The notes beneath the pieces were generated by a model. That model saw nothing but the letters and a program-made list of their open reading frames with translations. It was not told the DNA's origin and searched no databases. A stretch of DNA of 8,278 nucleotides from Sphingomonas sp. (lineage in GTDB: Bacteria > Pseudomonadota > Alphaproteobacteria > Sphingomonadales > Sphingomonadaceae), in assembly GCA_030146605.1 (NCBI GenBank), contig JASLBO010000162.1, positions 1 through 8,278 on the forward strand. Direction: 5' to 3'. Below are positions 5,700 through 8,278 of the stretch, piece by piece. A program made the translations under genes and the position numbers. How positions within the stretch are numbered: the first letter of the stretch is position 1; every line of letters starts with the position of its first letter.

Positions 5700-6354
5700 C
5701 AAGCGGGAAGCGCAGCAGCCGGTCATCCAGCGCGACCAGCGCGTGCGCGCCGCGACCGACCGCGCGGACGATCTCGGGGTGATGCGCATCGAGGCCGCCG
5801 GTGAGCGCGCCGAATGCCGGCAGGATCAACTTGGTGGCGGTGGCGACGAAGCAGCGCCGCGCCACTTGCCGCCCGCGCACGCTGATCCGCAGCTTGGGAT
5901 GGAAATGCCCCGAAAGTTCGGGACGGAGTTCGCCCGGTTCGGCCTCGTGGCGCAGCACCAGCCCGTCGACGTCGGCTTCGTCGAGGATCGTCCCGCCGCA
6001 ATGATCGACGAGCAGCGAATCGTGGTTACCGGTGATCCAGCGCCAGTCGAGCCGCGCGGTCAGCCCGGTCAGCAGCGCGCGCGCGTCCGCCGGAAGCCGC
6101 TCGCACCCCGCCGAATCGTGGAAGCTGTCGCCGAGGCACCAGAGTTCGATCGCCCCGGTGCGCTCGACCAGCGCCGACAATTCGGTGAGCGTCGCCAGCG
6201 AATCATAAGGCGGCAGCATCTGCCCCTTGCTCGCGAACCAGCTGCCTTTCTCGAAATGGAGGTCGGCGACGAGCAATGCCCGCCGGGCGGGCCAATAGAG
6301 CGCGCCCTCGGCAAGCGCCTCGAAATCATGACCACCGAACGAAAGGAGAACCAT
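5692..6354 (-). CDS. pdeM: Ligase-associated DNA damage response endonuclease PdeM
   Basis: A 220-residue calcineurin-like metallophosphoesterase. Metal-binding motifs are complete: D31-L-H33 (LVADLHFEKGS), G75-D76 (LGDSFHD), G109-N110-H111-D112 (TGNHD), H136, and G149-H150-F-H152. The early LYWPARRALLVADLHFEKG segment is characteristic of PdeM, which is usually grouped with an ATP-dependent DNA ligase, an Lhr-like DEXH helicase and an exonuclease in a DNA-repair set. None of those partners lies in this window. I chose the ATG at 6354, where the family begins; a TTG at 6390 in the same frame would add 12 residues without conservation. There is only a GGGG two bases before the ATG, so the ribosome binding site is poor. 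It follows rplT on the same strand beyond a terminator. Confidence 0.88.
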   Translation of the reverse strand: MVLLSFGGHDFEALAEGALYWPARRALLVADLHFEKGSWFASKGQMLPPYDSLATLTELSALVERTGAIELWCLGDSFHDSAGCERLPADARALLTGLTARLDWRWITGNHDSLLVDHCGGTILDEADVDGLVLRHEAEPGELRPELSGHFHPKLRISVRGRQVARRCFVATATKLILPAFGALTGGLDAHHPEIVRAVGRGAHALVALDDRLLRFPLAA

Positions 6355-6360
6355 GCCCCG

Positions 6361-6390
6361 GCTATCCGGCCGGCGTGGCCCCGCTGTCAA
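6361..6390 (-). promoter_or_regulatory. Candidate pdeM promoter, possibly leaderless
   Basis: On the minus strand a perfect -35 TTGACA lies at 6390-6385, followed by an 18-base spacer and GATAGC at 6366-6361 as a half-matching -10. Initiation 7 bases downstream would fall on the A of the pdeM ATG at 6354, giving a leaderless mRNA. This fits the poor Shine-Dalgarno sequence and the terminator just upstream. The -10 is weak. Confidence 0.35.
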
Positions 6391-6414
6391 CTCCGCAACG
6401 CTTGGCGGTCAATC

Positions 6415-6448
6415 AAAAAGGGCGCCGGAGCCATGCCCCGACGCCCTT
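6415..6448 (-). terminator. Intrinsic terminator of the rpmI-rplT operon
   Basis: Read on the minus strand, AAGGGCG-T-CGGGGC (6448-6435) pairs with GCTCCG-G-CGCCCTT (6431-6418). This makes a stem of 14 pairs including two G-U, with an ATG loop. TTTTT is encoded at 6419-6415. The hairpin begins 22 bases after the rplT stop. Confidence 0.88.
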
Positions 6449-6470
6449 GATTGCATGCTGCAGACCGGCC

Positions 6471-6836
6471 TCAGGCTTCCTGGGGCAGAGCTGCCTTCAC
6501 CTGCGCGACGATGGCGCTGAACGCCTCACCTTCGTGCATCGCGATGTCGGCAAGGACCTTGCGGTCGAGTTCGATGCCGGCGAGCTTGATGCCGTGCATG
6601 AACTGCGAATAGGTCAGGCCCTCGGCGCGGACGCCGGCGTTGATGCGCTGAATCCAGAGACCACGGAAGGTCCGCTTCTTAACCTTGCGATCGCGATACG
6701 CGTACTGGCCGGCCTTTTCGACAGCCTGCCGCGCGATGCGGATCGTGTTCTTGCGACGGCCACGATAGCCCTTCGCCTGTTCCAGAATATTCTTGTGCTT
6801 GGCGCGGGTGGTAACACCCCGTTTTACGCGTGCCAT
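6471..6836 (-). CDS. rplT: 50S ribosomal protein L20
   Basis: A 121-residue L20, full length for the family. It shows the very basic N-terminal extension ([20 protein letters not shown]), the [15 protein letters not shown] segment and the globular C-terminal part with [21 protein letters not shown]20 binds 23S rRNA early in 50S assembly and in several bacteria also represses its own operon by binding the mRNA. The ATG at 6836 has AAGGAG 8 bases upstream; that site overlaps the rpmI stop (TAAGGAG), so the two genes are probably translationally coupled. A terminator follows directly. The often-following pheS-pheT genes are absent. Confidence 0.98.
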   Translation of the reverse strand: MARVKRGVTTRAKHKNILEQAKGYRGRRKNTIRIARQAVEKAGQYAYRDRKVKKRTFRGLWIQRINAGVRAEGLTYSQFMHGIKLAGIELDRKVLADIAMHEGEAFSAIVAQVKAALPQEA

Positions 6837-6848
6837 GTTCCGGGCTCC

Positions 6849-7052
6849 TTACTTCAGGCCGTACGGTGCCCAGCCGACGACACGTGCGGTGTCGGCATGA
6901 GCGAGCACGGATGTGCCGCGGTTCTGGCGGATATATTTGGCATTGTGGCTGATCAAACGGTGGCGCTTGCCAGCGAATCCGTGCTTGATCTTGCCGGTGG
7001 CGGTGAATTTGAAGCGTTTCTTCACACCGCTCTTGGTCTTGAGCTTGGGCAT
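6849..7052 (-). CDS. rpmI: 50S ribosomal protein L35
   Basis: A 67-residue L35 starting [20 protein letters not shown], with [18 protein letters not shown] in the middle, which is the family signature. The ATG at 7052 has a strong AAGGAG (7064-7059) at a 6-base spacing. The open frame continues far upstream on this strand, but that part is the antisense of the AsmA gene and not protein. The gap to rplT is 12 bases. infC, which heads this operon in many bacteria, is not upstream; a divergent AsmA-family gene is. A structured leader (7129-7070) precedes it. Confidence 0.97.
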   Translation of the reverse strand: MPKLKTKSGVKKRFKFTATGKIKHGFAGKRHRLISHNAKYIRQNRGTSVLAHADTARVVGWAPYGLK

Positions 7053-7069
7053 TTTGGTCTCCTTGCAAT

Positions 7070-7129
7070 CTCGAACGTGCGAACAGCCGCGGCAGCCCTT
7101 GATGGCCGGGCGTGTTCCTGACGTTCGAG
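7070..7129 (-). promoter_or_regulatory. Structured leader of rpmI-rplT, candidate autoregulatory RNA
   Basis: On the minus strand CTCGAACGT (7129-7121) and ACGTTCGAG (7078-7070) form a perfect 9-bp closing stem. After a CAG/GC internal loop, GAACA and TGTTC add 5 bp. Beyond a bulged C, GCC-CGGC pairs with GCCG-C-GGC (7 bp, one bulge), leaving an 11-base loop CATCAAGGGCT. The long irregular hairpin starts about 4 bases after the predicted start site and ends 5 bases before the AAGGAG. Ribosomal protein operons are often self-regulated by such leaders, and L20 is a known autorepressor. I cannot match this to the known L20 leader from memory, so the role is inferred. Confidence 0.5.
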
Positions 7130-7147
7130 GAAAGCGGGGCGCATAAC
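7118..7147 (+). promoter_or_regulatory. Candidate promoter of the AsmA-family gene
   Basis: CTGACG at 7118-7123 (four of six to the -35 consensus), an 18-base spacer, and CATAAC at 7142-7147 (four of six to the -10). A start near 7154 would give a leader of about 110 bases that contains the structured element at 7169-7244. The -10 overlaps that of the opposing rpmI promoter candidate. Confidence 0.35.
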
Positions 7148-7168
7148 CGCTACGGTGTCGCAATGCAA
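7140..7168 (-). promoter_or_regulatory. Candidate promoter of rpmI-rplT
   Basis: On the minus strand TTGCAT (7168-7163), a 17-base spacer and TATGCG (7145-7140). Both boxes match three of six consensus bases. Alphaproteobacterial housekeeping promoters tolerate degenerate -10 boxes, and the position gives a leader of about 80 bases that is almost entirely the hairpin at 7129-7070. Confidence 0.4.
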
Positions 7169-7244
7169 CCTGAGTCCTGCGGTTCTCCCACCCAACGCCA
7201 GATGCGCTCCCTCCGGCTTGCGGCAGGGGAGCGGAACCCTCAGG
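7169..7244 (+). repeat. Multi-stem inverted repeat in the AsmA-side leader
   Basis: Four nested arms are complementary: CCTGAG (7169-7174) with CTCAGG (7239-7244), GGTTC (7181-7185) with GAACC (7234-7238), CGCTCCC (7205-7211) with GGGAGCG (7227-7233), and CCG (7213-7215) with CGG (7221-7223) around a GCTTG loop. The 3' arms are contiguous, while the 5' side has 6-, 19- and 1-base bulges. The CTCCC-rich core with a CTTGCGG loop recalls extragenic palindromes that I associate with sphingomonad genomes (recollection). It could be such a repeat or a leader RNA. Only one copy is present in the window. Confidence 0.5.
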
Positions 7245-7265
7245 GTCTACAAGCTTTTCCTCCGG

Positions 7266-8278
7266 ATGGCCGATCACGACGTACCCGTAAAAACTGCCGA
7301 ATCGGCACCGCCCGCCCGCGCGCTCGGCACGCCGCTGGCCAGCATAATCGCGGTAATCACTGCCCTGCTCGGGCTGATCGTGCTCGCCTGGACGGTGCTG
7401 TTCGTCACCAAGGGCCGCTTCCTCAAGCCCACCTTCGAGAAGATCGCCGCGGGACAGACCAACCGGCAGGTCAAGGTCGCAGGCGACTTCCAGCTTTATT
7501 TCGCGCCGTTCAACGTCAAGTTCCTCGCCGAGGGGCTGACCGTCTCCAATCCCGAATGGGCCGGCCGCGGCAATTTCTTCTCGGCAAAGAAGATCGACAC
7601 GCGGATCTCCACCTGGAGCCTGTTCACGCACAAATACCGGTTCAACTGGGTCGGCCTCGACGACGGCCATGTCGACTTGCAATGGGACAAGGCCGGCAAG
7701 CGCAACACCTGGACCTTCAACGAGGACAAGGAAAAGGGCGATCCGTTCGAGCTTCCCGCGATCCGCCGCGCGCTGATCCAGGGCACGCTGGTCCGCTATC
7801 TCGATCCACGGATGCAGGTCGAGGCGGGGATCCGCGTCCACACCGTCGAGGCAACCGAGACCAAGGTCGACAACGCCGTCCGCTTCGACGGCAACGGCAC
7901 TGCGCGCGGCACCCGCTTCACGCTGAACGGCGCGCTGCTCAGCCCCAATGCCACCGTCTCGGGCGGTTCGAACAAGCTCCAGCTCCATGTCGAGGGCGTA
8001 CGCACCGCGATCGACGTCTCGGGCACGCTCCCGGGCGCGACCGAGATCGAAGGCGCCGACCTCCATATCGACGCACGCGGCCGCAACCTCGCCGACATCT
8101 TCGCGGTGTTCGGCATCGCCGTGCCCGACACGCGCAATTATCGCCTCCGTTCGGCGCTGACCAAAGCAGGCGACGAATGGCGCTTCACCGGGATGCGGGG
8201 CCGTTTCGGCGCCAGCGATCTGGCGGGCAGGTTCACCGTTGCGCTCAAGGAGCCGCGCCTGCTGCTCACTGCCAATCT
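7266..8278 (+). CDS. AsmA-family envelope protein, incomplete at the window end
   Basis: The frame is open from ATG 7266 to the window end (337 full codons), so the C-terminus is missing. After a cytoplasmic N-terminus with prolines and alanines comes one membrane segment (residues about 24-47, [20 protein letters not shown]), so the protein is anchored in the inner membrane with a large periplasmic part. The following region (about 50-117) has the AsmA N-terminal pattern: [17 protein letters not shown], then [10 protein letters not shown] and STWSLF. AsmA-like proteins are bridge-like proteins thought to move lipids or affect outer-membrane assembly; which subgroup this is cannot be told. 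No Shine-Dalgarno sequence is visible before the ATG. The frame is also open upstream to a GTG at 7155, but that stretch looks non-coding. Transcribed away from rpmI. Confidence 0.87.
   Translation, partial: MADHDVPVKTAESAPPARALGTPLASIIAVITALLGLIVLAWTVLFVTKGRFLKPTFEKIAAGQTNRQVKVAGDFQLYFAPFNVKFLAEGLTVSNPEWAGRGNFFSAKKIDTRISTWSLFTHKYRFNWVGLDDGHVDLQWDKAGKRNTWTFNEDKEKGDPFELPAIRRALIQGTLVRYLDPRMQVEAGIRVHTVEATETKVDNAVRFDGNGTARGTRFTLNGALLSPNATVSGGSNKLQLHVEGVRTAIDVSGTLPGATEIEGADLHIDARGRNLADIFAVFGIAVPDTRNYRLRSALTKAGDEWRFTGMRGRFGASDLAGRFTVALKEPRLLLTAN

Noticed and set aside
6355..6390. TTG start for pdeM at 6390
   Set aside because: It adds 12 residues not expected in the family; GCGGAG sits directly against the TTG, too close for a ribosome binding site, and the bases form a good -35 box instead.
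5638..6450. Plus-strand open frame of 270 codons opposite pdeM
   Set aside because: pdeM on the other strand has complete metallophosphoesterase motifs; this frame has no family features and crosses the rplT terminator.
7201..7231. CRISPR-like or transposon-end repeat
   Set aside because: It occurs once in the window, with no direct-repeat and spacer pattern, no target-site duplication and no transposase nearby.
7155..7265. N-terminal extension of the AsmA protein from a GTG at 7155
   Set aside because: The frame is open, but there is no ribosome binding site, the residues do not fit the family, and the DNA is taken up by inverted repeats.
7053..8066. Upstream extension of rpmI into a 405-codon minus-strand frame
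   Set aside because: L35 is always a small protein, and its ATG at 7052 has a strong ribosome binding site. The extension is antisense to the AsmA gene.

Overview
The window is GC-rich bacterial DNA that looks like an alphaproteobacterial chromosome, most likely Sphingomonadales. This is inferred from gene content and order: a SUV3-like helicase, an S4 RNA-binding protein, a seven-iron ferredoxin (fdxA) and carD in a row, then paired GIN-domain envelope proteins, pdeM, rpmI-rplT and an AsmA-family gene. I see no tRNA or rRNA, CRISPR array, insertion sequence, phage gene or sign of recent transfer. This is core chromosome.

Left block (+ strand, 221-3356): a SUV3-type RNA helicase, whose reading frame is broken near base 1880 so that it appears as two overlapping frames (221-1942 and 1881-2669); a small S4 protein whose GTG start overlaps the helicase stop; and fdxA 47 bases later. 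The three look like one operon. After a 251-base gap that holds two strong inverted repeats comes carD (3608-4141), which ends at a clear intrinsic terminator (4171-4199).

Middle block (4254-5695, + strand): two head-GIN (DUF2807) proteins in tandem. The first is a predicted lipoprotein and the second a predicted soluble periplasmic protein. Both show a glycine-turn beta-helix repeat of about 18-20 residues and a terminal cysteine pair. The second converges on pdeM (minus strand, 5692-6354), a metallophosphoesterase of the ligase-associated DNA-damage set; the two stop codons share the four bases CTAG.

Right block: the ribosomal protein operon rpmI-rplT (minus strand, L35 then L20) ends at a strong intrinsic terminator (6415-6448). 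It faces away from an AsmA-family envelope gene (7266 to the window end, incomplete). The 213-base divergent intergenic region is dense in signals. It holds two oppositely oriented promoter candidates with overlapping -10 boxes, a compact irregular hairpin that would fill the rpmI leader just before its ribosome binding site, and a second multi-stem element that would lie in the asmA leader.

No new multi-gene system is evident. The best leads are RNA-level: the rpmI leader (candidate ribosomal-protein autoregulatory element), the carD leader structure and the asmA-side element. The broken helicase frame is the next thing to check.
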